A stretch of 64,000 bases of DNA from Caballeronia sp. dw_19 (GTDB lineage: Bacteria; Pseudomonadota; Gammaproteobacteria; Burkholderiales; Burkholderiaceae). Shown here piece by piece: positions 47,334 through 55,418 of the stretch (position 1 is its first letter; each line of letters begins with the position of its first letter). The stretch lies in assembly GCF_018449515.1 (NCBI RefSeq), contig NZ_JAAVUQ010000007.1, forward strand, positions 186,001 through 250,000, read 5' to 3'. Position numbers and translations under genes: made by a program. Below the pieces are notes generated by a model. It saw nothing but the letters and a program-made list of their open reading frames with translations. It did no database searches and was not told where the DNA came from.

Positions 47334-47951
47334 TCAGAGGCCGAACGACGACGAAATGTCGCCACCCAGTACCACTGGGTCGAAGAAGGGCGCGGTCCGT
47401 ACAAACGCGTTGATTCGCTCAAGGCGCGCTCGCTTGTCGTCAATCGCGGCCTGCCACTCTTCGAGGTCTGAACGCGTCGGAACCGGCTCGACGGCGTCGA
47501 TAGTTCGCTGGTCGAGTCCAGCGTCCGCGAGCTTTACGCGATAGTCATCGCGCGCCTTATCGAAACCGCGAACGTGTTTTTCGAGTTCGACAATCGTGCC
47601 CGGTAGCTCCAAGCGCTCGCTGAGAATTCTCGGCAACGCGTGGGCGACGGACGCCCGCGCAGCCTTCGCAGCCGCTTCAAGGGCTTCGTTGTCGGCGAAC
47701 GCTTCCTCGACCTGTTGCTGAAGCTCGACGGCGGTCTCGTTCAGCAGCGTGGCGGGCGATGCGCCATCGCACTGCGCGCGCACTACCGCGTCGAGAATCA
47801 GCCCGAGCCGCTCAACCCTCGCGAGCGTGGCGTGAGCGGTCTTCACGCGGACCACCGCAGCCCGAACGGCAGGGTCCGCGAGCGCGCGAAGGAAGTCGCC
47901 CTTGAGCGTCATGTCCGCATCGGCGGCAAGAGTGGCAGCAATCATGTTCAT
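47334..47951 (-). CDS. Unknown helical protein of the element
   Basis: A 205-residue, Ala/Arg/Glu-rich protein predicted by eye to be nearly all helix, probably coiled coil (for example LNETAVELQQQVEEAFADNEALEAAAKAARA). No family recognised. It precedes the HTH gene by 18 bp and belongs to the same minus-strand block. Confidence 0.65.
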   Translation of the reverse strand: MNMIAATLAADADMTLKGDFLRALADPAVRAAVVRVKTAHATLARVERLGLILDAVVRAQCDGASPATLLNETAVELQQQVEEAFADNEALEAAAKAARASVAHALPRILSERLELPGTIVELEKHVRGFDKARDDYRVKLADAGLDQRTIDAVEPVPTRSDLEEWQAAIDDKRARLERINAFVRTAPFFDPVVLGGDISSSFGL

Positions 47952-48376
47952 AGTGGAAAGCCTTCGATTGTGTTGGAGAAGGCTTCAATGCTCGCACCCG
48001 GCACGCGTGATACGGCGGGGCGTTTTCCAACGATTGCAAGCAAAACGGCAAACCGATGTTGTTGCGCCCGACGGGCCGAACGTGGCACGCGCACGCACGC
48101 GCTCCGTGTCGGAAAATTCGGCCCTTCGATTCGCACTGAATCGCCCAATAGCCTCACCGCACAAGGCTTTCGCGGGATTTTCATGAGCATTAAAAATGTG
48201 CTCGTATCAAGCCGTTCGCCGGATGAATTCGGGCAGCGTGCACGCGGATTGGCTGCGACCATTTGTATTTTGGGCGACAAGCTCGCGGGCGCTTCGTAGG
48301 CGTAGAATTAGTTATCCCCGCAGCCCGCCAACGAGCGGGCTTTTGCACATTCAGAATCCGAAACGCGAGGTGCGAT
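47952..48376. other. 425-bp intergenic region inside the element
   Basis: It lies between a minus-strand gene and the only plus-strand gene of the element, so it should hold divergent promoters. No gene is supported; the plus-strand open frame crossing it mostly mirrors the helical-protein gene. A terminator-type hairpin lies at 48322-48344. Confidence 0.45.
48322..48344 (+). terminator. Hairpin before the CxCxxC gene
   Basis: AGCCCGC pairs with GCGGGCT around a 6-base loop, followed by TTTT. Located 32 bp upstream of the plus-strand gene at 48377, so it could also be a leader hairpin or attenuator. Confidence 0.5.
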
Positions 48377-48592
48377 ATGGCAAGCAGAGCGAGGCGGCGC
48401 GCGGACCGGGCGCGACTCCGGCACAAGCGAGCGAAATGGTGGGGCCGGTATCTTGTCGATGCGACTGAGCGCGGCAAGGTCATCGACACGCCAACGCCGT
48501 GCAGTTGCCCGATGTGCGGCAACCCCCGGCAATACTCCGGTGAGCGCACGGTTGGCGAGCGACGCTGGTTTCAGCAAGTCGAAGACGAGTGA
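48377..48592 (+). CDS. Small Cys-rich protein (CSCPMCGNPR motif)
   Basis: A 71-residue basic protein. The N-terminus is Arg-rich (MASRARRRADRARLRHKRAKWWGR), followed by CSCPMCGNPRQYSGERTVGERRW. It resembles a family of small phage and mobile-element proteins with a half zinc knuckle and the CGNPR motif; function unknown. GAGG precedes the ATG. It is the only plus-strand gene in the element and overlaps the 3' end of the convergent gene by 22 bp. Confidence 0.65.
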   Translation: MASRARRRADRARLRHKRAKWWGRYLVDATERGKVIDTPTPCSCPMCGNPRQYSGERTVGERRWFQQVEDE

Positions 48593-48885
48593 GCGCACCA
48601 ACGCCGAACTGCGCGTGCCATTGCCCATTGCGCCACCCGGTGCCATCGGTCCACGAGCCGGGCCGTGAACTGCGGCGAGAGTTGCGCGACGATCACATAG
48701 CTATCGCGCTCGCCGAACCGTGCGCGCGCGGTGAGAATGGCGTCGTCGCGCTGCGCCGCGTGGGATTCGAAGATTTCTTGGGCACGTTCTTCGGAAAGCG
48801 GTTTCAACCCGAGCTTCTCGCAAATGGCGCGCATTTGGGCGACGCGCTTCGCGAACCTCGGCGTCATTTTGCGATGGTCAGTCAT
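48571..48885 (-). CDS. Unknown small protein of the element
   Basis: A 104-residue basic, helical protein (MTDHRKMTPRFAKRVAQMRAI...). No family recognised. The ATG at 48885 was chosen because it overlaps the stop of the preceding gene by 8 bases, a coupled arrangement; the longer frame upstream lies out of frame with that gene. Confidence 0.55.
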   Translation of the reverse strand: MTDHRKMTPRFAKRVAQMRAICEKLGLKPLSEERAQEIFESHAAQRDDAILTARARFGERDSYVIVAQLSPQFTARLVDRWHRVAQWAMARAVRRWCAHSSSTC

Positions 48886-49093
48886 GTGGCCCGCCGTCGA
48901 TGAGCTTCCGCGCGGCGGTGCGAACATCGTGATTGGCGGCAAGGCACTTTGCCACATCGGCAGGCTTGCCGGTCGGTGCGTCGCGGTGTGCCCGCGTGCG
49001 CTGCTCGACGGCATGCAAGACGGCCCGCGCATGCCGAAGGCGGCGTAGGTCTGCCGCCATTCCGGGCGGCGGTTTGCGGTTGTTCTCTTTCAT
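48878..49093 (-). CDS. Unknown small protein of the element
   Basis: A 71-residue basic, His/Arg-rich protein. AGGA lies 8 bases before the ATG, and the next gene starts inside its last codons, which supports both. No family recognised. It follows the element DnaB gene by about 160 bp. Confidence 0.5.
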   Translation of the reverse strand: MKENNRKPPPGMAADLRRLRHARAVLHAVEQRTRAHRDAPTGKPADVAKCLAANHDVRTAARKLIDGGPHD

Positions 49094-49252
49094 CGTTTTT
49101 CCTAATATAGTTAGTTATCCTAATTCAGTGAATCACCTAGCTGCGTTTAAACGGCCTGTACCGGCCTCGCCGCGACCCGGATGACGTTCGCGTATTGCCG
49201 GGGTGTCACAAAGCCAGCAGCGAGCCGATTTATGGCCTTGCCGCGCCGCCGT

Positions 49253-50620
49253 TCAATCAAATCCTCTGTGTCGGCGCTTCGGTTCCGGCTTCACACCAAA
49301 TGTCACCCCGTGCGCCAAATCCTCGAAGCGCTGCTGCTCGCCGATGAATGCGACGCCAACAGTTCCGGTTTCGCCTTGGCGCTGCTTGGCGATGATGACC
49401 TCGCACTTGCCACGGTCCATCGTGTCCGGGTTGTACACTTCGTCGCGGTACAGAAAAATAATTGTGTCGGCGTCGGCTTCGATGCTCCCGGAATCTTTCA
49501 GGTCGCTCATCATCGGGCGCTTGTTCGGGCGCTGCTCGACGCCACGGTTCAACTGTGAAAGCAGGACGATTGGTATGTCCAATTCCTTCGCCAAGATTTT
49601 CAGGCCCCGCGTGACGGTCGCAATCCTCAGGTCGTGCCGCTCCTCATCGCCGAGCCTCATCAAGCCGAGGTAATCGATGGTCAATAGCGACAGGCCGTGT
49701 TTGCGCTTGATTGCACGAGCCTTGCTGCGAATGTCGAGGAGCGACATGTCGGCCTGAAAGTCGATGAAAAGTCCCATCGCATTGATTTTCTGCGCGGCCA
49801 AAGTGACGCGGGCCCAGTCTTCGTTGCACATGCCGCCGACGTTGCGCAACGTGTTCATCGATATGCGCCCCTGAGCCGCAACGAGACGCTGCTGAAGTTG
49901 GACGTTCGGCATTTCCAGCGATAGAAAGAGGGCTTGCCCTTGTGATGCCGCATGGGCCGACACAGCGAGCGAGAAGGCGGTCTTGCCCATTGCCGGGCGC
50001 GCGGCGACTACAACGAGGTCACCGGGATTGAGGCCACCGCCGAGCTTGCGGTCAAGGTCAGCGAGCCCGGTCGGATGCGCCCAGACCAGCCCCGCTTCCT
50101 GCGCCTGCATGTGCTCCAGATAGTCAACGAGCAGTTGACCGACCTTGACCGGCTCCGACTTGACGGTCGCCGTCCCAAGCGCCTCCAGCTTCGATGCGGC
50201 ACGGTCTATCAGCGTCGATGCATCGTCGGGCGTTGAGCCAATGGAATCCTGTATCTCGGCGGCTACCGTCAGCAATCCGCGTTTCTGCGCCCGGTCCCGA
50301 ACGATTTCCGCATAGCGGCGGATATTGGCCGCGCTCGGCGTGTTTTGCGCCAGTGCGTTCAGGTATGCAAGCCCGCCGACTTGCTGCGCTTTGCCCCCAG
50401 CTTGCAAGCGCTCGAATACGGTCAAGACGTCCGCGCCGCCGCCAGCAATCATCGCCGTGACCTGTTCAAAAATCGTACGATGGTCGGCGCGGTAAAAGTG
50501 CTCGGCGCGCAGATCGCCGATGCGGTCAACGGCATCGTTATCGAGCAGCAGGCCACCGATAACGCTTTGCTCTGCCTCCACGGAGTACAGGGTAGAGCGC
50601 TTCGTGTCGTGTTCGCTCAT
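49253..50620 (-). CDS. Element-encoded DnaB-type replicative helicase
   Basis: A 455-residue DnaB homologue distinct from the chromosomal one. It begins LYSVEAEQSVIGGLLLD, has Walker A ARPAMGKT (207-214), LLTIDYLGLM and MSDLKDSGSIEADADTIIFLYRDEVY. Differences from the host protein are spread along the sequence, so it is not a recent duplicate. Phages and satellites use such helicases to start their own replication. The gene for a likely replication initiator lies just upstream. Confidence 0.93.
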   Translation of the reverse strand: MSEHDTKRSTLYSVEAEQSVIGGLLLDNDAVDRIGDLRAEHFYRADHRTIFEQVTAMIAGGGADVLTVFERLQAGGKAQQVGGLAYLNALAQNTPSAANIRRYAEIVRDRAQKRGLLTVAAEIQDSIGSTPDDASTLIDRAASKLEALGTATVKSEPVKVGQLLVDYLEHMQAQEAGLVWAHPTGLADLDRKLGGGLNPGDLVVVAARPAMGKTAFSLAVSAHAASQGQALFLSLEMPNVQLQQRLVAAQGRISMNTLRNVGGMCNEDWARVTLAAQKINAMGLFIDFQADMSLLDIRSKARAIKRKHGLSLLTIDYLGLMRLGDEERHDLRIATVTRGLKILAKELDIPIVLLSQLNRGVEQRPNKRPMMSDLKDSGSIEADADTIIFLYRDEVYNPDTMDRGKCEVIIAKQRQGETGTVGVAFIGEQQRFEDLAHGVTFGVKPEPKRRHRGFD

Positions 50621-50778
50621 GCCGCCTCCGCGTCGTGAAAGCGGCCTTCACGAATTTTTGCGAAATTTTCTGCCTTGCAAATCCAGTCCAGCCCCGGTGT
50701 AAACGGTTTGCGGTCTCCCGAAGTGGCCTTGCCGGTCAGAAACGGCGACGCGGAAATGTAGGTGAAAAACCGCCTCCA

Positions 50779-51525
50779 CTATTCGATGCTCTGGCGCTTC
50801 CCGTCTTCGTTCCAACGGGCGCGAAGGTGCGCCGCGCGAGCGGGCGTCCAGTCGCGAATAGCCGGGCTGGCAGGCAAAAGTTCGTGGTACACCGCGATGA
50901 TTTCCTGATGCGGGCAGTCCGGTTTCTTCGCTTTCGGTTTCTCCGTGGAATGGTCGTCGGCATCGCTGACGACAACCAACACGTCAGTGTTGGTTATAGG
51001 TTCTTCCTCTCCCTTCGACTCCCCTCGACTCCCTTCCGTAAGCGAACAGTCCCCGAACGCTCCGCTAACGTTCGCCGGTTGTTCGTCTAGTGCTCGGCGA
51101 ACATCTGACGAACACTCATCCAAAGTTGCTTCGATGGGCGGTGCCGGAATGTTGACCATACGGTTCGCGCGGCGCTTTGCGGCAGCAGCCGGAACAGACC
51201 CGTCAGGGCGCGGATGCTTGAACGTCGGTTGGTCGATTTTTTGGTGATGCCAGCCAGTCACCTGCCAATACGATTCGTTGTCGATGGCATATTCCGTCAG
51301 CAAACCGACGCGCTCCAGTTCGGCAATCAGTCCACGAACGTCTGAAACCGAAACGTCGTCAGCCGGGAAAACCTCAGCCTTCAGGCGCTTCTCGCTCGCC
51401 GGATGAATGCCAGCGTCATCGCAAAAATTCCACAGGCCGATGAACAGCAGTCGGGCCGGAATCGACAGGTCCATAACTTGCGCCGAGGTCCAAAACTCAG
51501 GTTTGATTGAGCGAATACGCGCCAT
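50779..51525 (-). CDS. Phage-type replication protein with winged helix
   Basis: A 248-residue protein. The N-terminus MARIRSIKPEFWTSAQVMDLSIPARLLFIGLWNFCDDAG is typical of phage proteins that precede DnaB or DnaC helicase genes and act in origin recognition or helicase loading. The middle is Ser/Glu/Asp-rich and disordered; the C-terminus contains a short Pro-Trp-Arg block (IRDWTPARAAHLRARWNEDG). The ATG at 51525 is preceded closely by the stop of the upstream gene; a longer open frame upstream duplicates that gene in another frame and was rejected. Confidence 0.8.
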   Translation of the reverse strand: MARIRSIKPEFWTSAQVMDLSIPARLLFIGLWNFCDDAGIHPASEKRLKAEVFPADDVSVSDVRGLIAELERVGLLTEYAIDNESYWQVTGWHHQKIDQPTFKHPRPDGSVPAAAAKRRANRMVNIPAPPIEATLDECSSDVRRALDEQPANVSGAFGDCSLTEGSRGESKGEEEPITNTDVLVVVSDADDHSTEKPKAKKPDCPHQEIIAVYHELLPASPAIRDWTPARAAHLRARWNEDGKRQSIE

Positions 51526-51526
51526 T

Positions 51527-51988
51527 TCAGACCTTCTGCAAAAGGCCAAGCAAGCCCGTGCACACCGCATGTGCAATGGCCCGCTTGGCATCCGGGCTAG
51601 GCGCGAAGTGAATCGAATTGGCAATTTCGTGCACAAGCGCGAAATCGACCGGCAGCGTGGCTTCGGGAGCCTTGCTGGGCTCATTGTGTGCGCACAGCGG
51701 GCAGTTGCGCACGGCAGTTTCGAGGCGGCGCAGCGCGTTGCGCTCGGCGGCGCGGGCCTTTTGAAGGGCGGCGTATGCCTTGCGCGTCGCGCGGTGAAAG
51801 GCGGGGTCGTCAATGTCGATGCGGTCAAGGAAGTGGCGCATCCGAAAGCGGGAGCAGCTAGCCTTGTATTTTTCACCGACAGCGAGGCGATCCGCTTTCA
51901 AGCGGAAAAACTCTTTGGCACGTTGCGCGACCAGTTCGACGGTCCACGCCGGGCGCGCGGCGGCATTCGGGATTTTTTTTGCGGCCAT
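51527..51988 (-). CDS. Unknown basic protein of the element
   Basis: A 153-residue Ala/Arg-rich, helical protein containing a single NCPLCAHNE motif (about residue 94), possibly half of a zinc site. No family recognised. Its start overlaps the stop of the HTH gene (TAATG) and its stop is one base from the next ATG, so it belongs to the replication operon. Confidence 0.65.
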   Translation of the reverse strand: MAAKKIPNAAARPAWTVELVAQRAKEFFRLKADRLAVGEKYKASCSRFRMRHFLDRIDIDDPAFHRATRKAYAALQKARAAERNALRRLETAVRNCPLCAHNEPSKAPEATLPVDFALVHEIANSIHFAPSPDAKRAIAHAVCTGLLGLLQKV

Positions 51989-52200
51989 TATTTCGCGCCC
52001 CCTTCAAGGAGAGCATGAAGGTCAGACACGCGCCATGCCAAGCGGCCATTGATACGGACAGGGCGGATGGGGCCGTTTTCGAGGCACGCCCATTTGCGCA
52101 GCGTTTGCGGCTTGCGATTGATTGCGGCGGCGGCTTCGTCCGTAGGCAGGACTTCGGGAAGGGAAGCGCGGTTCAGCAGGTTTTGAAGGTTCATTGTCAA
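51988..52200 (-). CDS. Small HTH DNA-binding protein (AlpA/excisionase-like)
   Basis: A 70-residue protein with a MerR/AlpA-like winged HTH: LPTDEAAAAINRKPQTLRKWACLENGPIRPVRINGRLAWRVSDLHALL. Proteins of this size act as excisionases or as activators of integrase and replication genes in prophages and P4-type elements. MTMNLQ or MNLQ may be the true start. First gene of a tight three-gene run with 51527 and 50779. Confidence 0.78.
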   Translation of the reverse strand: MTMNLQNLLNRASLPEVLPTDEAAAAINRKPQTLRKWACLENGPIRPVRINGRLAWRVSDLHALLEGGAK

Positions 52201-52258
52201 CGCTCAATTCCGCCTAGTCCGGCGAAGCTCAAAGCGCTGATAACGTGCCGATATTCGC

Positions 52259-52310
52259 TATCAACGCCTCGACGCTTCGCCGTGTTCGGCCTTGTGTCTC
52301 GGCGTTGATA
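52259..52310. promoter_or_regulatory. Inverted repeat upstream of the AlpA-like gene
   Basis: TATCAACGCC (52259-52268) and GGCGTTGATA (52301-52310) form a perfect 10-bp inverted repeat with a 32-bp spacer, 59 bp upstream of the HTH gene start. The size and spacing fit two operator half-sites or a replication/excision site. Confidence 0.45.
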
Positions 52311-52366
52311 CTTTGGAGTGGGGTGTTAGTGGGGACGCAAGAGTGGTGATGTAGGGTATTTTTCCC

Positions 52367-53158
52367 CTACTTGCCCGAGTATGCGTCATGGTCGGCCATG
52401 CGGATTCTGCCAGCGGCTACGGCATACTTCCACGCATCCAGAAACGGGTCGTCGCCAACCCCAAATAGGTCGGCGTAGTGCGCCTTGCACCTCACCTGAA
52501 TGGCCTTCTTCCCTCCCTTCGGGACGCGCAAGCGCGGATACTTCAATCCATTCGCCTCTGTCTCTATCGCTCGAATCTGCTTCTCACGCTTCGACAGACC
52601 GCCATCAGCAGGTGGCGCGTTGGCGACGGGCGGTGCGGGTTCATCGTCCGGTTCGCGTGCGGCGTCAACATCGGGCGGCGGCACGACGGTGCAAGACGCG
52701 GCATCGCGCGACTCACCTGTGGCTTTTGGCGCTGGTGGTGCGTCTCGGTTTTCCCACAAATCGAGCCAACAGGGCTTGATGTTTTTTACCATTGCCCACG
52801 CGACAAAATACTTCGGCGGATAGCAGAGTTCGGTATGGTTGCCGCGTGCCCAGTGCGCACGTATCAACCTCAGCCTCTTTCCGGCTCCAATCAAAAGTCG
52901 TTCGTAGCGGTCATGGAAGCGAACGTTACAGTCCCAATCCAAGAGCCCGCCTGCGACAACTACGGGCGATTCGACAATTCCATAGCGTGGCGACACCCGT
53001 TCCCCGTCAACTATTTCCGCCCCGTGCGGGAAAACGTTCGCGAGCAACAAATGCGCTTCGTGAGGCGACCAGTAGTCGTACTGGAACCATTCGCGCATAT
53101 GGTCGTGCCAATGTGGATGACACACGCTCGACTCGGCATTGCTTGGAATTGCATTCAT
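52367..53158 (-). CDS. Unknown protein of the element (aromatic-rich N-terminus)
   Basis: A 263-residue protein. The N-terminus carries HWHDHMREWFQYDYWSPHEAHLLLANVFP and later CYPPKYFVAWAMVKNIKPCWLDLW; these resemble conserved hypothetical proteins of Burkholderia prophages. A Pro/Ala linker (~145-185) leads to a basic C-terminal region. Function unknown. Upstream of the replication operon on the same strand. Confidence 0.7.
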   Translation of the reverse strand: MNAIPSNAESSVCHPHWHDHMREWFQYDYWSPHEAHLLLANVFPHGAEIVDGERVSPRYGIVESPVVVAGGLLDWDCNVRFHDRYERLLIGAGKRLRLIRAHWARGNHTELCYPPKYFVAWAMVKNIKPCWLDLWENRDAPPAPKATGESRDAASCTVVPPPDVDAAREPDDEPAPPVANAPPADGGLSKREKQIRAIETEANGLKYPRLRVPKGGKKAIQVRCKAHYADLFGVGDDPFLDAWKYAVAAGRIRMADHDAYSGK

Positions 53159-53250
53159 AGCGCCCCCGCGCTCCCTCGTAAAGGACCCGGGCCAGTGCGG
53201 CAGGGTTTCCGCACGTTTCGGGAGCTACCCTAGGCCCGGCAAACCGGCTA

Positions 53251-53604
53251 TCAGGTCGTGCCGCTGATGGTACACTCGGTCACAGCACGACGAAGCTCTG
53301 CCAAGCCAGCGTGCAGTTCGTTTTTGATGGTGCTGTCTTCCAGCGTTTGAACAATCGAATCGAAAATCCCGGCCGAGGTGGAGTCAAATGGGTCGCCCAT
53401 CTCATCGACGGCGCTAGCTCGGGACGAACCGCCGCGCGCGACAGAATCGGCGATGTGCATCTGCTGATCGATAAGTGCGAGTCGGCTATCGATCCAATCG
53501 AAAAGCTCTTCGATTGACGCCCCCCGAAGGCCGAGTCGTTCGGCCAAATCCGATAAGTGGTTGGTACGTCCGTGCAGCGTGGCGTTAGAATTTATTTCAG
53601 CCAT
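53251..53604 (-). CDS. Unknown acidic protein of the element
   Basis: A 117-residue, mostly helical protein (LSDLAERLGLRGASIEELFDWIDSRLALIDQQMHIADSVA). No family recognised. Isolated by about 90-100 bp from neighbours on both sides. Confidence 0.6.
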   Translation of the reverse strand: MAEINSNATLHGRTNHLSDLAERLGLRGASIEELFDWIDSRLALIDQQMHIADSVARGGSSRASAVDEMGDPFDSTSAGIFDSIVQTLEDSTIKNELHAGLAELRRAVTECTISGTT

Positions 53605-53708
53605 GTTTCCAGTTCCTTTAATAGCCTTGATTTGTGGTTAGGCGGCACGGGTGTTCGCGCACTCGCGCCGCCGCTTTTGCCTGATTCGTCAGGCGGCGTT
53701 TGCAACCC

Positions 53709-55061
53709 TTAAACCGGGTTTTCTTGGTCTGGCACGAACTCAACACCAGCCTGTTCGAGTACCCAACCTTCAATCTTGTCGTGCCACATACGCAATAAGT
53801 CAATCGGACGTATTTTGTAATGACGCTCGGCTGTTGCGGATGGCCGGTGACCCATGACTTGCGCGACCACGCCGGTAGGAACCTCCACCCATTCACTTAG
53901 CGATGAGAACGACCGGCGCAGGCCGTGCGGAGTCACAGGCGCGATTCCCGCCGCTTCGCAGACGCGATGCAAAGCACGATTTGGCGCGGCCAGCCTCCCT
54001 TCAGCAGCGCTGGAGCTTGAAAATACCCACTGAGACGGCTTCCACGTTTTTCCATCGCTTTCAAGCTTTCTGAGTTGCCGCACGCTGGGCGGCGTTTCGT
54101 TGAGCCGCTTCAATTCCAGCAACCTCGAATGCAGGTATGGGGTCAGGGGGATTACGCGGCCAGCCTCCTTTTCAACCTTGTCAGCAAGGTGCAGGGCGCG
54201 CCAACGAAAATCCACGTCATCCCATCGAAGCCCCGCCAGTTCTTCCCGACGTGCGCCAGTGAGCAGCAGGCCGATCAGGTATGTTTCCATGGTTGGATTG
54301 TCGAGTTGATTGACGGCGTTGAACCAGCCGCGCAATTGCTCGCGCTGAATCACGTCGGTCTTAGCGGCGCTTGTTGGGAGCGCGTCTTTGGAAATTCGGG
54401 TCGATATCGCCTGCGGATCAACTAACCCGCGATACTCGGGTTTGGATTCGAGCCATGACGCAAAGATGCGCAGTAGATTAAAGGCGAGGCGGGCACGGGC
54501 CGGGCGTTTCGCGGCTTCGCTTTCGAGCCAGTCGCTTATCAGATCCGCATTGAGGTCAGCCATCTTCAGCCGCATGAGCGCTGCAAGTGGCCCCGGCTCA
54601 GTCAGGCCCTTGCCGCGCCGCTTCGCCGCGCCGCCAAGGCTCGAAAGGTCTACGTGATCCCTGTAGTGGAGCACACTCCACTTTGGGCGGCGTGCTTCGA
54701 GATAGATGGCCCATGCTTCGCTGATAGTCGCAGTTTGACGGCGCGCTTCTAACTTACGGGCCTCATGGGCGGCGCGTTGCTCGGCCCTTTGTTCGCGCGG
54801 GTCAATTCCACCATTGACGAGGGTTTGCAGGCGACGCGCCTCATCCTGCGCCGCGTCAATACCCCAGCTTTTCACGTCGCCGATTGTCAGGCGCAGGGTC
54901 CTGTCATGAATCGTGCCTTGGAAAATATAAGACTTAGCTCCGCTTGCCGTCGCACGCAGGCCTAATCCGGGCGATTTTGCGTCCCAAAAGAACGCTTGTG
55001 ACTTGCCCGCCGGGCAGGCGAACTCTTCGACTCGGCGCGCAGTGAAATTAATTTTTGCCAC
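53709..55061 (-). CDS. int: Tyrosine recombinase (integrase) of the element
   Basis: A 450-residue phage-type integrase. N-terminal DUF4102-like arm-binding segment (INFTARRVEEFACPAGKSQAFFWDAKSPGLGLR), core-binding domain (~110-225), and catalytic domain with Arg271 (TGARREELAGLRW), His379-x-x-Arg382 (HGLRR), His405 (GHRP) and the nucleophile Tyr415 (RHYKI). All catalytic residues are present, so the element may still be mobile. The start lies 172 bp inside attR; integrases adjacent to the att site usually act on it. Confidence 0.95.
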   Translation of the reverse strand: MAKINFTARRVEEFACPAGKSQAFFWDAKSPGLGLRATASGAKSYIFQGTIHDRTLRLTIGDVKSWGIDAAQDEARRLQTLVNGGIDPREQRAEQRAAHEARKLEARRQTATISEAWAIYLEARRPKWSVLHYRDHVDLSSLGGAAKRRGKGLTEPGPLAALMRLKMADLNADLISDWLESEAAKRPARARLAFNLLRIFASWLESKPEYRGLVDPQAISTRISKDALPTSAAKTDVIQREQLRGWFNAVNQLDNPTMETYLIGLLLTGARREELAGLRWDDVDFRWRALHLADKVEKEAGRVIPLTPYLHSRLLELKRLNETPPSVRQLRKLESDGKTWKPSQWVFSSSSAAEGRLAAPNRALHRVCEAAGIAPVTPHGLRRSFSSLSEWVEVPTGVVAQVMGHRPSATAERHYKIRPIDLLRMWHDKIEGWVLEQAGVEFVPDQENPV

Positions 55062-55233
55062 CCCATCCTCCCAAAATGCCTATTTTCCATGTAACGGCCA
55101 TGTAAGAGAATTATGTGGCAATCGATAAACGTAGGTAAATTGTAATATTTAAATTGTGAGCGCATACTATTGATTTGCATAGGTTTTCATGGAATTTATG
55201 GATATACGTCAACACCGATAAATGCCGTCATGA

Positions 55234-55293
55234 CAGGATTGTGATTCCTGTTGTCGTGGGTTCGAGCCCCATCAGCCACCCCAAAAGATTCAA
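55234..55293. repeat. attR, 60-bp right attachment repeat
   Basis: Perfect copy of 37146-37205: the displaced 3' half of tRNA-His (from the anticodon stem) plus 10 bases beyond the CCA. There is no 5' tRNA half here, so it is not a tRNA gene. Confidence 0.95.
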
Positions 55294-55366
55294 TGACTTA
55301 GCGGGTTTTTCGGCTGCTCAGTTACAGGTTTTGGAAGATGAAGTTCCAATCTCTGGAAGGTGATTT

Positions 55367-55395
55367 AAAAAAGCCCACTTAGCGTGGGCTTTTTT
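55367..55395. terminator. Intrinsic terminator right of attR
   Basis: AAAAGCCCAC-TTAGC-GTGGGCTTTT with A and T runs on both sides. Before integration this would have been the terminator 75-80 bp after tRNA-His. Confidence 0.85.
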
Positions 55396-55418
55396 GCGTC
55401 TTTTAGAAAGGCTGTTTA

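Larger units (their letters stand above)
37146..55293. mobile_element. Integrative element in tRNA-His carrying type I R-M and an AlbA_2-ATPase-RRM protein
   Basis: An 18.1-kb segment bounded by a 60-bp perfect direct repeat that includes the 3' part of tRNA-His. A tyrosine integrase lies next to the right repeat. Genes, nearly all on minus, are: integrase, small unknowns, HTH protein, replication protein, DnaB helicase, small phage-like proteins, XRE regulator, hsdR, hsdM, hsdS and the RRM fusion. No capsid, portal, tail, holin, relaxase or conjugation gene was recognised. This pattern fits a phage satellite or a reduced prophage whose structural genes are replaced by defence cargo. Base composition drops toward the left end, most clearly in the RRM fusion gene, indicating mosaic origin. 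Confidence 0.92.

Noticed and set aside
47640-48299. 219-codon plus-strand open frame in the element
   Set aside because: Its first half is the reverse of the helical-protein gene and the rest has no family features.
55234-55293. Possible second tRNA-His
   Set aside because: Only the 3' part is present; there is no acceptor 5' strand or D-arm. It is the att copy.
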